From positions 1 to 41,585 of IMG/VR virus record IMGVR_UViG_3300037575_000045: a DNA stretch of 41,585 nt. One strand, given 5' to 3'. Positions 1 to 8,760 of the stretch are shown here, piece by piece. The notes beneath the pieces were generated by a model. The model saw only the letters and a list, made by a program, of their open reading frames with translations. It did no database searches and was not told the origin of the DNA. The stretch's first letter is position 1. Every line of letters begins with the position of its first letter. The position numbers were made by a program, and so were the translations under genes. The stretch is from a virus.

Positions 1-1326
1 AATCTCATCACCTGTGATAGTAATGGGCGCTACGATATCGGTATTGCCTTGCGTAATGTCTGCTAGCATGGTTTCTTCCGCAGTTTCGTCAACTACAGCA
101 TTAACTTCAGCCTCGGCCGCTGTCTGCGCCGCCGCTTCAGCTCTCTCTTTCGCAGTAACAAGTATTTGGTCAATCTGGCCCTGTAAAAACGCAATATCCT
201 TATCTAGCTGCTCAATTACGACTGTTTTTGTGACGACCAGCTCTTGGGCTTTTTGCAATTCCGCTTCGGTCTTAAGTCGGCTAGCTTGGGTGCGCTTGAA
301 TCGCTTGCTGTTCTTGTTAGCCAGGCGCATGATGCGGCTCGCCAGCATAGGCAGTTGGACGTTATCCCCGTTTTTTGGAGACAAAACAGCAGTAACATCA
401 CGTTTATTGAGTAGCCATTTCCAGCTAATCATGATGTCCGAGGGCATAAGTTTTGTAGGAGTGCTGTCTGGGTTATGGAACCAGATGGATAGTTTTTGAC
501 CGTCCGACAAGTCGAAAACAAAGGCCACGTTAGATACGCCTTGACGCTTAAACGGCTTGGTCTGAGTGACGTTGGTTACTTGCACCTCACCACTACCAGC
601 TCGCACCATTGCTTTATACAAACGGTCTTTGAGTAGTGGTAGTCGATTGTTAGTGTCCATAAGTGAGTCAAAAGACGTGGTTTCAGCGCCGATGCTGACA
701 AGCTCGTCACGTAGATTGAATTCACCAACCAAGTCGTTGAAGGTATCGGCTTTTACAAGATCGATATATAGTCGGCCATCATCGCCGCCATGACTGCTTA
801 AGCTTTCACCGTCCCAAGCCACAGAGTCAAAGGTTGCGCGCGTAGCTTCGACCGCCAATTCTTGGGCGGTAATTACGGGGAGATAGTGCTTGTCTTGCGA
901 GGGATTGCTTGCCAGCTTCTGAATGGCGTCAATAGACCATACGTCGCCTTGGTTGTTTAGGCTGTCGAATTGATGGTCAGTATCTAGTGCAACAACAACG
1001 CTGTAATCGCCGCCAAGGTGGTCAAATTGAGTGTCTGCGATAGTTAATGCGTGGTCATCATCCATCGCACCAGCAATAACTACAGTATCAACGTAGCGAC
1101 CGGCATCTTTAAAGATGTTTAGTACGCGCCAGCTGTCATCATTACTACCAGCTGATGCGTCAAAGCCTAGGCCGTCAAATCCGCCTTCATCAGCAATTAA
1201 TGCCTGGATGTCGCGGTACTCGCCAGAAACTACGCCTTTCTCGTAACGGCAATAACGGGTGCTGGAGCTGCCATCATCAAAAGTAATAGGATGATTTGTG
1301 TGCGCACTATGGAGTTTTTTATACAT
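1..1326 (-). CDS. Large DarA-like virion protein, C-terminus cut by window edge
   Basis: Open from an ATG at 1326 to the left edge with no stop (442 codons visible). Residues about 245-330 (VFDLSDGQKLSIWFHNPD, then a WKWLLNKRD segment and an IMRLANKNS segment) resemble, from memory, the N-terminal domain of DarA-type 'defence against restriction' proteins, which phage P1 packages to protect injected DNA from type I restriction. A coiled coil follows (about 345-400, ending in an Ala/Glu-rich stretch). The first 240 residues are acidic and not recognised. The gene has its own late promoter (1363-1402) and a stem-loop before the ATG. The domain call is by motif memory and needs a profile search. 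It could also be another large polyvalent phage protein. Confidence 0.6.
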   Translation of the reverse strand, partial: MYKKLHSAHTNHPITFDDGSSSTRYCRYEKGVVSGEYRDIQALIADEGGFDGLGFDASAGSNDDSWRVLNIFKDAGRYVDTVVIAGAMDDDHALTIADTQFDHLGGDYSVVVALDTDHQFDSLNNQGDVWSIDAIQKLASNPSQDKHYLPVITAQELAVEATRATFDSVAWDGESLSSHGGDDGRLYIDLVKADTFNDLVGEFNLRDELVSIGAETTSFDSLMDTNNRLPLLKDRLYKAMVRAGSGEVQVTNVTQTKPFKRQGVSNVAFVFDLSDGQKLSIWFHNPDSTPTKLMPSDIMISWKWLLNKRDVTAVLSPKNGDNVQLPMLASRIMRLANKNSKRFKRTQASRLKTEAELQKAQELVVTKTVVIEQLDKDIAFLQGQIDQILVTAKERAEAAAQTAAEAEVNAVVDETAEETMLADITQGNTDIVAPITITGDEI

Positions 1327-1332
1327 GACAGT

Positions 1333-1375
1333 ACCTTGACCAATGAATGTTTGAATACACTCATTTTGACAAGGT
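1333..1375 (-). promoter_or_regulatory. Stem-loop overlapping late promoter and ribosome site of the DarA-like gene
   Basis: On the minus strand ACCTTGTCAAAATGAGTGT pairs imperfectly with ACATTCATTGGTCAAGGT. The -10 (CAAAAT) lies in the 5' arm and the purine-rich AAGGT in the 3' arm, 6 nt before the ATG at 1326. No T-run, so it is not an obvious terminator. Confidence 0.55.
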
Positions 1376-1402
1376 TGGGCGTGGTGGGCGTGGGGGTGTT
1401 CC
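1363..1402 (-). promoter_or_regulatory. Late promoter LP1 (GGAACACC-N26-CAAAAT)
   Basis: GGAACACC at 1402-1395 begins 5 nt after the stop codon of the upstream gene. The -10-like CAAAAT is at 1368-1363 after 26 nt. It serves the DarA-like gene and is a member of the eleven-copy family. Confidence 0.75.
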
Positions 1403-1407
1403 GCTCA

Positions 1408-2016
1408 CTAGTAGGAGAGATACGTGGGGCGCAGCCTTAGAAAATCTATGCTGTGCTTGACAACTTCACTACGTCCAGCGCTTGATGCTTCAGTGGTTAT
1501 GTTTTGCGCAGCAACGATAAATGAGTTTTTTAAAGGTGACTTGGTTATGTTTTTTGGGTCCAAAAAGCCAATGGTTAACTTGAAGGCGTATTTTCTGGGC
1601 TCGTTAATAGTCCCGTCATCGTTAAATGCAAGGGCTCGGCAAGCCACATAAGACTTGGCTATATGGCCCTCTGTGGTCTCCATAAATGTGATGGAGATAT
1701 CGCTGGATGTTCTCTGAGTCAAATAGTTGCACTGATGGCTACCGGCATAAAATGACTCCGACTCACTACTGCCAAACGATAGCGGCGCTTCAGTTGCCAG
1801 GTACCACAGTGATTCATCAGTGAACCATGGCGCATCCACCTTGTGATTAAAGACGTTCTCTATTTTCACGAAGTAGACCGCTTGAAGTAGTAGGTCATGA
1901 GCACGCACCTCGCCATAAATCTTCTTAAGAGCCTCAAGGTTAAGCCCGGTGCCTGACACTCGGTTTTTAACAGCCGCTCGACTGGCAAACATTGCTGGAA
2001 TATCAATCTTCATCAT
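1408..2016 (-). CDS. Virion protein, possibly tail-tube-like
   Basis: 202 residues from the ATG at 2016, which overlaps the end of the portal gene by 14 nt. AGGA stands 7 nt upstream and decides this start over a TTG at 2022. The second half (SDISITFMETTEGHIAKSY, then a stretch with KYAFKLTIGFLDPKN) has the alternating beta pattern of gp19/gpFII-type tail-tube or tube-initiator proteins, but no diagnostic motif is visible. It sits in the portal-spike-hub operon and ends just before late promoter LP1. Structural role in tail or neck is inferred. A different protein (5670-6296) is a better tube candidate, so this one may be a tube initiator or terminator. Confidence 0.6.
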   Translation of the reverse strand: MMKIDIPAMFASRAAVKNRVSGTGLNLEALKKIYGEVRAHDLLLQAVYFVKIENVFNHKVDAPWFTDESLWYLATEAPLSFGSSESESFYAGSHQCNYLTQRTSSDISITFMETTEGHIAKSYVACRALAFNDDGTINEPRKYAFKLTIGFLDPKNITKSPLKNSFIVAAQNITTEASSAGRSEVVKHSIDFLRLRPTYLSY

Positions 2017-3631
2017 CGTCAAATCCTAGCTCGTCAGGAAAGTCGTCATCTTCATCGTATTGCGGCTCGCCTGCTGGCTGAGGGCTGCCACTTGGTGATT
2101 GCCCACCCATTAGAGATGGGTCTGCCATCTGTTTTGGCTCAAGAGCGAGGGCTATTTTCTCAGCTCGGCCAATATCCATACCCAAATCATCCTCAAGTAT
2201 CAATTGATTGACCTCCTTGCCCATATTCAGCTCTTTAAGCGACATAACCGCCTGAACCGTCATCATGGTGGTGTTGGCTCGGTTCTGCTTGTTATTGAGC
2301 ATCTGAGTCGCTGCAGCGCTCTGATCACTGTAGAAGTCAAACTGCCAAGGGTAGTCGCTCTCTTCAAAATATTCGCCGTACTTGATACCCCAATGAACGC
2401 TCATTAAGTGGTTGCCAGCATCGGTTAAAGCCTGGCGAATCATTGTTGAACGCCTCATAATTTGTGCTGAAGTGTGAAAGGCTGCCCCATCACCCAGTCC
2501 GCCCGCCAGCATATCCGCCCAGCCAACAAGCGATAGGTCGATGCCAAGGCCGCCTGCCAGTCGTCTAAGGGCAATCATTAACGTCTCAGAGTTTAACGGT
2601 GCCATACGTTGGGAGATATCACCTACAGACTGCATAATCTGTTTATCGCCCCACTGTGGGAGCACGTGATACTTAGTACCGTATAGAGCTTCGCCGCCCT
2701 CGAATGCTTCCTCTACCGTATCGCGGTAGCCCTTGAGCGTATTCTCAAGCGCGGCTTTGTATTTCTTTTGCTGGGCCGGTGGCATGCCTTCCATGTTAAT
2801 GGTTAAAAACGCTTGTCGCACACTATCAGCAATCTGCTGGTTGTTTAGACCGGCGCGGCTAATTGTGACATCCTTCCAAGGGTTCTCAATGGGGTATAAA
2901 AACGACCCGCCCACTTCAGCTGGCATTATCGGGCATTCGCTTTGAATGTCGTATGTCAGCACCTTCATGTCCTGCCAAACCTGCAAGGGCAGTTGTGGCA
3001 CGATATCAATTCGCGGCATCTTAACCCGTAGCATCTGCATGGGTGACAGCTTAGCGATGGTGCGCTCCACATCCTCTTCTTCTAGCGCATGAAAACCAAT
3101 CGTTTGGCCGCCTTGCTCAAAAGACATGATCAGTGGCGGCGCTGTATGGCGGTTATTCATCAAATCATAAACGCCGCGATTGCTATCCGAGTAGATTCGA
3201 GCGTAACTGTCACCATAGGCAATAGCTTGACGGCATAAAGAGAAGGCGTAGCGGTTAAGCAGCGGTCCTATGTGCTTAGCTTCACGCTCAACACGACGGC
3301 GCAAGTCTTCAGCTCGCCGGCCCTTGCCTCTTACGCGGTCATGCGGGGTGATGAACATCGTCTCACCAGTGGTTTCATGGCCACCAAGTGCAGCAGTTAC
3401 ATGCAAGCTCAGTGCTTCAGCAATTTGCGGGTCTGATAGCATGTAATCCCACATGGTGTAAATTGCTTGACGTGTGCGCGGCTGCTTATCCTTGTGATAG
3501 ATATTACCAAGGCCGTATTGGTTTAAGACCTCGTAATTCTTATCGACATCATTAATCGTTGATACGGCTTCATGCTGACGACTAACTCGGTTAGTAGTGA
3601 GCATATCCGCTAAAAATCTTTGTAATTTCAT
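2003..3631 (-). CDS. Portal protein
   Basis: 542 residues. The length, the N-terminal segment on subunit assembly (YTMWDYMLSDPQIAEALSLH), the mid-region rich in helices, the GGLGIDLSLVGWADMLAGG segment and the acidic Pro/Gly C-terminus are typical of portal proteins of large myoviruses. The portal forms the dodecameric ring at one capsid vertex through which DNA enters and leaves. It lies downstream of the spike and hub genes and not next to the terminase, which is unusual. The start is an ATG 14 nt after the spike gene's stop. The call rests on general resemblance. Confidence 0.75.
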   Translation of the reverse strand: MKLQRFLADMLTTNRVSRQHEAVSTINDVDKNYEVLNQYGLGNIYHKDKQPRTRQAIYTMWDYMLSDPQIAEALSLHVTAALGGHETTGETMFITPHDRVRGKGRRAEDLRRRVEREAKHIGPLLNRYAFSLCRQAIAYGDSYARIYSDSNRGVYDLMNNRHTAPPLIMSFEQGGQTIGFHALEEEDVERTIAKLSPMQMLRVKMPRIDIVPQLPLQVWQDMKVLTYDIQSECPIMPAEVGGSFLYPIENPWKDVTISRAGLNNQQIADSVRQAFLTINMEGMPPAQQKKYKAALENTLKGYRDTVEEAFEGGEALYGTKYHVLPQWGDKQIMQSVGDISQRMAPLNSETLMIALRRLAGGLGIDLSLVGWADMLAGGLGDGAAFHTSAQIMRRSTMIRQALTDAGNHLMSVHWGIKYGEYFEESDYPWQFDFYSDQSAAATQMLNNKQNRANTTMMTVQAVMSLKELNMGKEVNQLILEDDLGMDIGRAEKIALALEPKQMADPSLMGGQSPSGSPQPAGEPQYDEDDDFPDELGFDDDED

Positions 3632-3645
3632 TGGCTCACCTTTGC

Positions 3646-4287
3646 TTAATTGGGTCCACTGGTGCTGCCGCCGCCAGTCTCTACGCCGCCATGCCTATGA
3701 GATTTAAGCGACACACCGCCGCCCTTAACGTCTTGCGTGGCATTTACGCTACCGATGGTGGTGATGTCGCCTTGGGTGGTCATGGTGCCAGTGACTGATA
3801 TACTGCCTATCGTATTTAGATTGCCGGTATGCTGGATATTGGCATTAATAACCAGTTTATTTGACGCGGTTATCGTCATGGTTTTGGCTGTCATATTGAT
3901 ATTGTCAGCGCTAATATTGATTGTCTTAGCATTGATATTGACGAGATCGGTTGCATCGATATTGATAGTTGACCTTGCCAGTAGCTCAATGTTTTTTTGG
4001 CGGATTCGCCTAACATCGGTCACTGCCCGCCCTTTGCCATGCCTGCGATAAAAAGCAATGACTGGCATTGTGGTATCGCCATTCTCGAAAAACACCCAAA
4101 CATCAGCGCCAGGTATAAGCTCGCGCTCGGTATCTAGGTCATCATCACCGACAGGATAGGCAATCATGGCGCCAATGCCGTTGGGCTCACCATCAGTTAA
4201 GCCTGGTATGTTAACCATGGCTGTGCGGTTTACCTTGTCATACGACACTAAGATTGCCGGCATCAGATAAGCGGATGTTAAGTTCAC
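3646..4287 (-). CDS. Baseplate spike protein (gpV/gp5-like)
   Basis: 213 residues. An OB-fold-like N-terminus (about 8-85, MPAILVSYDKVNRTAMVNIP through a VWVFFENGDTTMPVIAFY segment) is followed by a repetitive Ile/Asn/Thr-rich stretch (about 100-190) expected to form the triple-stranded beta-helix of the membrane-piercing needle. The C-terminus has SHRHGGV followed by a Gly/Thr-rich tail; an HxH pair near the end is the iron-binding signature of P2 gpV-type spike tips. The start overlaps the hub gene's stop (ATGA), indicating translational coupling. No lysozyme domain is present. That activity is probably supplied by the protein at 31799-34246. Confidence 0.88.
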   Translation of the reverse strand: MNLTSAYLMPAILVSYDKVNRTAMVNIPGLTDGEPNGIGAMIAYPVGDDDLDTERELIPGADVWVFFENGDTTMPVIAFYRRHGKGRAVTDVRRIRQKNIELLARSTINIDATDLVNINAKTINISADNINMTAKTMTITASNKLVINANIQHTGNLNTIGSISVTGTMTTQGDITTIGSVNATQDVKGGGVSLKSHRHGGVETGGGSTSGPN

Positions 4288-5183
4288 GAAAAGCCCCCTG
4301 ATTCGCTAATCTGAGCAAGCCATGCGCGGGTTGCAGTCACTGCAGCGCCGCCCATTGCACCCGAGTCGTAACGATGTACGCCTGTCAGCACGACATACTT
4401 CTTCTCATCAACTAAGACGAGGTTGCCGGCATTAAGATGATCGTCTAATTGCCTAGTGATGGTCGCTTTGGTGACCAAGATACGGCGCAGGTTTTGCAAT
4501 TCTCTTGCATCGACCCTTGGCCAGTAGTTGACCGACCGCTCAGATTGCACGTTTCCGATAATCTGCGAGCCATCATCATCAATTGATAAGTAATTGGTAT
4601 TGCTGTGACGCACGGCATTCGGGTCGTCGATAAATTGCACCGCGCTTTTGTCATAGGGCATAGCGTCATTAGTAAATATCTCGTTAATGCGCGTGATAGA
4701 GACCCGATTGTCTTTAAATTTAACCACTGCAGACTCTTTTTGTAGAGCTGCTGCAATGCGGGTTGTTGGCAAATGCCCTTTTAGGCAGATAAAACTATTT
4801 AGCTTGATATCGTCTTTGATGCGCAGCTTTGCCCCTAGTGCGCGGTACACCTCATTGAAGCTGGTATCGGTAAGGCTGGTCGCACGACTGGCAACGCCAA
4901 GCAAAGGGGCGCACCCTGCCAGCACTGCGATGATATGCAGGGCTGAGATGCGCTTGCCGTCTTTAATTGACTGGGTATTAATAACTTGTGACTTAATAAC
5001 TTCAAGCGGCGTATCTTGCGCCGTGGTGATAATCTTGCCAACGGCCAGCGCCTCGCTTAGATGATCATCAGCTTTTACAACAAGCTCAAGCGACACAGGC
5101 ACAGGCACCAAGTCAGTGCGATAGATTGCACTGATTAGGTTGCTGCCACCAATAGCACTGCTGTCATCTAAGTAAAGCTTCAT
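4284..5183 (-). CDS. Baseplate hub protein (gpD/gp27-like)
   Basis: 299 residues from the ATG at 5183, whose ATGA overlaps the stop of the previous gene; a TTG nine bases upstream is less likely. Position directly upstream of the spike gene, the size, and the pattern of a beta-rich N-terminus, a helical LysM-like part (about 75-160) and a beta-rich C-terminus (VDEKKYVVLTGVHRYDSGAM) match hub proteins that carry the spike trimer. No single motif is decisive, so the assignment depends mainly on context. Confidence 0.68.
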   Translation of the reverse strand: MKLYLDDSSAIGGSNLISAIYRTDLVPVPVSLELVVKADDHLSEALAVGKIITTAQDTPLEVIKSQVINTQSIKDGKRISALHIIAVLAGCAPLLGVASRATSLTDTSFNEVYRALGAKLRIKDDIKLNSFICLKGHLPTTRIAAALQKESAVVKFKDNRVSITRINEIFTNDAMPYDKSAVQFIDDPNAVRHSNTNYLSIDDDGSQIIGNVQSERSVNYWPRVDARELQNLRRILVTKATITRQLDDHLNAGNLVLVDEKKYVVLTGVHRYDSGAMGGAAVTATRAWLAQISESGGFS

Positions 5184-5677
5184 AAAATCCAATACCTTGA
5201 TTCAACCAATGGCCGCGGCTCGTCAGTAAATGAGATGCTAAAGGGCTCACACTGAAACGCCTCTTTTTTCATGCGCTCAAGTGCTTCGCGGTAAATCATA
5301 TCCGCCTCACTCTTACCGACGCCTGATGGAGCCACCCCTAAACTCTGCGCGCCCTCCATGCGGCCCGCTTGAATTAGGTCACAATGAGCCCTTACCACTG
5401 GATCAATGATTACCCATTCATCAAGCGTAAGATGCGTCTCTTCATTAATCTCAAGGGTCGCAAGCTCGCCAGTTAACTCATCAAGCTCATCGTTATCCGG
5501 CTTAATCTGTAGACCGCCCGCCCATGCTACATACTTTTTGACACTTGCAATAAGCAGCTTGATAACTTCGCTTAGCAGTAATGATGAGCCGCTGGTTAGC
5601 AGCTCGTCATACAGCATCTGAGATATCTCATTGATTGAACCGGCGCTATAGCTCGGCTCTGCTTTTAAGTTAGCCAT
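5180..5677 (-). CDS. Tail/baseplate-associated protein of unknown role
   Basis: 165 residues, overlapping its neighbours on both sides (start inside the end of the tube-like gene, stop at the ATG of the hub). It is mostly helical with an acidic middle (DNDELDELTGELATLEINEE) and a basic, Phe-rich end (FSISFTDEPRPL). No known domain recognised. By position between a tube-like protein and the hub it could be a tail assembly chaperone, tape-measure partner or wedge component. Confidence 0.6.
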   Translation of the reverse strand: MANLKAEPSYSAGSINEISQMLYDELLTSGSSLLLSEVIKLLIASVKKYVAWAGGLQIKPDNDELDELTGELATLEINEETHLTLDEWVIIDPVVRAHCDLIQAGRMEGAQSLGVAPSGVGKSEADMIYREALERMKKEAFQCEPFSISFTDEPRPLVESRYWIL

Positions 5678-6296
5678 AAATTACTGTGCTATTGCTGCTG
5701 GACTGAGGGGTTAAGCCGCCAAGGTTATTCAGTGCGCTGCTAAGGATGTTGGCGAAAATATCCTCACTGCTGCCCGATGCGCCAAGACTGCCTTCATTGC
5801 CAAAGTACATATAACGGCAACCGGCTTGAACCTGTAGAATCTGACTACGGCTTGCTGAGTCGATTTCACCGCCGCCATCTGCAAACGTTACAGCTAGGTC
5901 AAGGATTTCGTATTCACGCTGGCCTTTGATACCGCCGCCATCGTCAACAAACCCGTCATAAACCTTAGCCGATGGTAGTATGCCGCCGTATTGATTCACG
6001 ACCTTTTCAGCAAACGCTGCGATGATGCCAGCTTCGGTCTCAATCATGGTCCACTGCGACTCAAAGCTCGTTTTAGGCACGCCAGCAACGTGACCTTGCA
6101 GACCACGGGCATAGTCCACATCGGCTGCATCGTTGTTAGTGACCATGGGGCGCTGGAAGTTTTGAATAAGTACGTACAGGCTTTCAAATCCCTCGGGCAC
6201 CAATACAGCGTTACACGCAAGCATGGCTGCACCTAGGGACTTTGCCGTGACGTATTGTTGTTTATACGCCTGTAGGCTTGGGAGATTGTTTTTCAT
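5670..6296 (-). CDS. Probable tail tube protein
   Basis: 208 residues. The central part (GHVAGVPKTSFESQWTMIET, then a YEILDLAVTFADGGGEID and SRSQILQVQAGCRYMYFGN series) has the alternating beta strands and the conserved 'PKT...' and 'Y-YFG' features seen in gp19-like tube proteins of contractile tails. The C-terminal 40 residues are low complexity (Ser/Gly/Asn). It is the first gene after late promoter LP2 and follows the LP2 terminator hairpin, so it should be strongly expressed, as fits a tube subunit. Assignment is by pattern, not by a decisive motif. Confidence 0.6.
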   Translation of the reverse strand: MKNNLPSLQAYKQQYVTAKSLGAAMLACNAVLVPEGFESLYVLIQNFQRPMVTNNDAADVDYARGLQGHVAGVPKTSFESQWTMIETEAGIIAAFAEKVVNQYGGILPSAKVYDGFVDDGGGIKGQREYEILDLAVTFADGGGEIDSASRSQILQVQAGCRYMYFGNEGSLGASGSSEDIFANILSSALNNLGGLTPQSSSNSTVIYG

Positions 6297-6297
6297 G

Positions 6298-6328
6298 AAA
6301 AAAACCCTATCGGTGATTGATAGGGTTT
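6298..6328 (-). terminator. Terminator/ribosome-site hairpin between LP2 and the tube gene
   Basis: Minus strand AAACCCTATC pairs perfectly with GATAGGGTTT around a 7-nt loop, followed by seven Ts and then C-ATG. It terminates read-through from upstream. The AGGG of the 3' arm is the only ribosome-site candidate for the ATG at 6296. The -10 of LP2 directly abuts the 5' arm. Confidence 0.8.
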
Positions 6329-6368
6329 ATTTTGGGGGATGCGGGGGCTATCAGAGCGGGGGTGTTCC
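6329..6368 (-). promoter_or_regulatory. Late promoter LP2 (GGAACACC-N26-CAAAAT)
   Basis: GGAACACC at 6368-6361 is 5 nt after the stop of the upstream gene. The -10-like CAAAAT is at 6334-6329, immediately followed by the hairpin. It drives the tube-like gene and the downstream baseplate and portal operon. Confidence 0.8.
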
Positions 6369-6373
6369 GCCAT

Positions 6374-6982
6374 CTAAAAGGGTGAGAAGTTAGCCAAATG
6401 AAAGCGCTGCAAGGCCACGGCAACCTGCAGCCCATTGTCTTCAGCCTCAAAGCCCACAGCTATCTCCGGTACGACCTGCCAGGGTGCCAATCTTGATAAA
6501 ATCGGGGCTAATTCTGATAGCTCGGCCATATTAACCACAGAATCTAGCTTAATGCGGATTCGACTTGTCAAAAAGCTGTCTGAGGTTGGCTGTTCGTACA
6601 AGTAATCAGGGTACCGGTCGGAGAAGTGCTTTGAATGCCACAGTCTGACAATCTCGTTTTGCTGGGGATAGAGCATATCTAGGACGAACTGCAAGAATCC
6701 AAGGCCGCGCTCACTTGCTAGCGCCGACCAGTTGGCATAAATGATGCTCATAAGCTTATCTGATAGACCGCCATCCTCACGCCTAAGCACCGCCAATCCA
6801 TTAAGCTTGGTAAAGCGCTCCACCACAGTTCGACTGCCCTGCCATGGTGCGCCATAGTCAAATATTTCGGTAAGCTCATCGTGCAAGTGCTCGGTGATCA
6901 AGCCCTTGAATATACCCGCCATTGCTCGCTCAAGCTCATTCGCTTTATGGCTATGCTCAATAGTGCCTATGAATTCGCTCAT
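6374..6982 (-). CDS. Baseplate protein, gpI-like
   Basis: 202 residues directly downstream of the J-like wedge gene (1-nt gap). Position, size and the tryptophan/aromatic-rich helical N-terminal half (FDYGAPWQGSRTVVERFTKL) fit the gpI-type wedge subunit that follows gpJ in P2-like baseplate operons. The C-terminal half (LTSRIRIKLDSVVNMAEL onward) is beta-rich. Sequence alone does not settle the family. Confidence 0.55.
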   Translation of the reverse strand: MSEFIGTIEHSHKANELERAMAGIFKGLITEHLHDELTEIFDYGAPWQGSRTVVERFTKLNGLAVLRREDGGLSDKLMSIIYANWSALASERGLGFLQFVLDMLYPQQNEIVRLWHSKHFSDRYPDYLYEQPTSDSFLTSRIRIKLDSVVNMAELSELAPILSRLAPWQVVPEIAVGFEAEDNGLQVAVALQRFHLANFSPF

Positions 6983-6983
6983 G

Positions 6984-8441
6984 TTACATATTCCACAGTG
7001 CGCCGCCAGTATCAGCGGTACGGGTCAAATTAACCGTGATGCTAGAACTGCTCAAGAACACCCATTGATGCGGTTTAATCGAGCTACCAGCACCTTCGCC
7101 GCTTACTGTAAAGTCACTGATGCGGTCTTGGAATGCAGGGATATCTTGTCTGATGCGGGTCGCTATTTCTTGCAGGTTAAAGCCATCAATATTTGGGTGG
7201 CTTGCAGCAAGTGATCCTTTGCCATAACTTGCCAGTAACAATTCTTTAATCTGAGTCTTAACTGCTGCAATATCATGCACTGCAGCTAAGCGACCACTCA
7301 CAGTCACCTGGTATGGCCGCTCTACTGCTGCTTTGATTCGCACACGACCATCGAGCAAGCTGTCAGCCTTTGCCACCAGTTGGCGGATGTCTTCAGTTAG
7401 CGTTGCGCCCTCGCCTGCAGACTTTGGCACCACGGTTAAGTTTAGATGGTTAATGGCATCAAGCGATGGTCCGTAGTGCTTCTCGTTGGTGGTCTCATTC
7501 CAGATTGCCATGTACTCAAAGCGGTTCATAAAATGCCAGCGCACAAGGAAGTCAAAGTTGCCCATGAATACAGCATTTCTATCGTAAACAGACGGAAAGC
7601 TTGCCAGTAATCTAAGCTGAGCCACAGTTAACGGGTCAGCACCAGCTCTTACTGAATCACTGCCTTGAAAATATAGGTTTAGCTTAGTCTCGTCATTGGT
7701 GTAAATGCTCGCTAGTGATGCCTGCTTTAGACTATTGGGGTCCACAGCACCATAGCATTGAGTGATAGCCACCTCGTAGGTCTCGCCTGCCTGCACGGTC
7801 TTGCCTACTCGCTCGGTATCACCAAAGGTAATGCTGATTGTCTCTAGGTTGTCGCTGTGCAAGCTAAATACTGCATCCCCAGCGCCTGCGTTCATGAATT
7901 TGGGTGTGTGCTGGTAAGTCTCACGTGTGGTCGCATTAACGATTGCAATGCCTGCAAAATAAGCATCCTCAGTGGTTGATACGGTGACGCTATAAAATGG
8001 CTCATTGACTGGGATTGTAATGGGAAGTCTGATGATTTCACTCTGCTCAGCCAGCACCTTTTTAACCTCGCCAGCATTAAGTGTGACCGCTGCCATTAGA
8101 CGCCAACCACGACCAGTACCGTCATCGATTTGACGACCTTGGGACAGGCTTACGGTGGAGTCGCTATTATTTTCAATAGTGAGTAGGTGCTGACATGGCG
8201 TTGCAACCGGCAGAATGCCTTTGTTAATCGCATCGGCAATAATGGTCCTATCTTTTGACTTGATAAACGGCTCAATGATATTGACATCATTATCACGTGA
8301 CAGCCAAACTACCGTCTCAACAATACTGGTGATAAGCGCTCGTACTGTAGGGTCACCGGCTCGCCAGCGCTCCGCCACATCAGGATAGTCATTGATATTA
8401 CTACCAATAGCATTAAGTAATTTACTGCGCTCTAGTGTCAT
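6984..8441 (-). CDS. Baseplate wedge protein, gpJ/gp6-like
   Basis: 485 residues. The helical N-terminus (RWRAGDPTVRALITSIVETV) is followed by a beta-rich middle and a C-terminal part (GATLTEDIRQLVAKADSLLD, then a VERPYQVTVSGRLAAVHD segment and a GKGSLAASHP-type loop) characteristic of the Baseplate_J family: repeated 'vrV.paVpvtvsg.i..' strands with inserted helices. It forms the wedges joining tube hub and fibres. It overlaps the gp25-like gene by 20 nt at its 5' end, the order (gp25-like, J, I) known from P2- and Mu-like baseplates. Confidence 0.8.
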   Translation of the reverse strand: MTLERSKLLNAIGSNINDYPDVAERWRAGDPTVRALITSIVETVVWLSRDNDVNIIEPFIKSKDRTIIADAINKGILPVATPCQHLLTIENNSDSTVSLSQGRQIDDGTGRGWRLMAAVTLNAGEVKKVLAEQSEIIRLPITIPVNEPFYSVTVSTTEDAYFAGIAIVNATTRETYQHTPKFMNAGAGDAVFSLHSDNLETISITFGDTERVGKTVQAGETYEVAITQCYGAVDPNSLKQASLASIYTNDETKLNLYFQGSDSVRAGADPLTVAQLRLLASFPSVYDRNAVFMGNFDFLVRWHFMNRFEYMAIWNETTNEKHYGPSLDAINHLNLTVVPKSAGEGATLTEDIRQLVAKADSLLDGRVRIKAAVERPYQVTVSGRLAAVHDIAAVKTQIKELLLASYGKGSLAASHPNIDGFNLQEIATRIRQDIPAFQDRISDFTVSGEGAGSSIKPHQWVFLSSSSITVNLTRTADTGGALWNM

Positions 8442-8751
8442 AAAAATCCTGATTCATTGTCGTATCAATGGTCTCGCCTATGAAAATAGGCATGTTGCCC
8501 ACCATCAAAAAAACCTGCAGCGCATCATGACCCACAGCATTGGTCTGAATGCTCAGATCATTATCGCCCAGCTGATTTAGCAAAGGGATATCGCGCCTAA
8601 GCTTGACCAGCAGCTCGTCAGCCTTTGCGCTGCTTAACTCCTGCAGCAGCATGGACTTGATATCCGCTCCATAGCCTTGACCAAAATAGCCATTAACTGG
8701 AGTGCTTAGCCAGTGCTCAATCATGTTTATGACGGTTTGCGGGATTATCAT
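8422..8751 (-). CDS. Baseplate wedge protein, gp25/gpW-like
   Basis: 109 residues. The segment FGQGYGADIKSMLLQELSSA, then repeated hydrophobic and acidic residues (RRDIPLLNQLGDNDLSIQ), fits the small gp25-like wedge protein, in which a 'GFGSxLxxLL' type helix precedes conserved strands. It precedes the J-like gene with a 20-nt overlap, the standard order. Conserved residues are only partly visible. Confidence 0.6.
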   Translation of the reverse strand: MIIPQTVINMIEHWLSTPVNGYFGQGYGADIKSMLLQELSSAKADELLVKLRRDIPLLNQLGDNDLSIQTNAVGHDALQVFLMVGNMPIFIGETIDTTMNQDFYDTRAQ

Positions 8752-8760
8752 GCTAAAGCC

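Noticed and set aside
2003-2022. Programmed frameshift between the portal and the next gene
   Set aside because: The 14-nt overlap has a normal ribosome site and ATG; no slippery sequence is seen.
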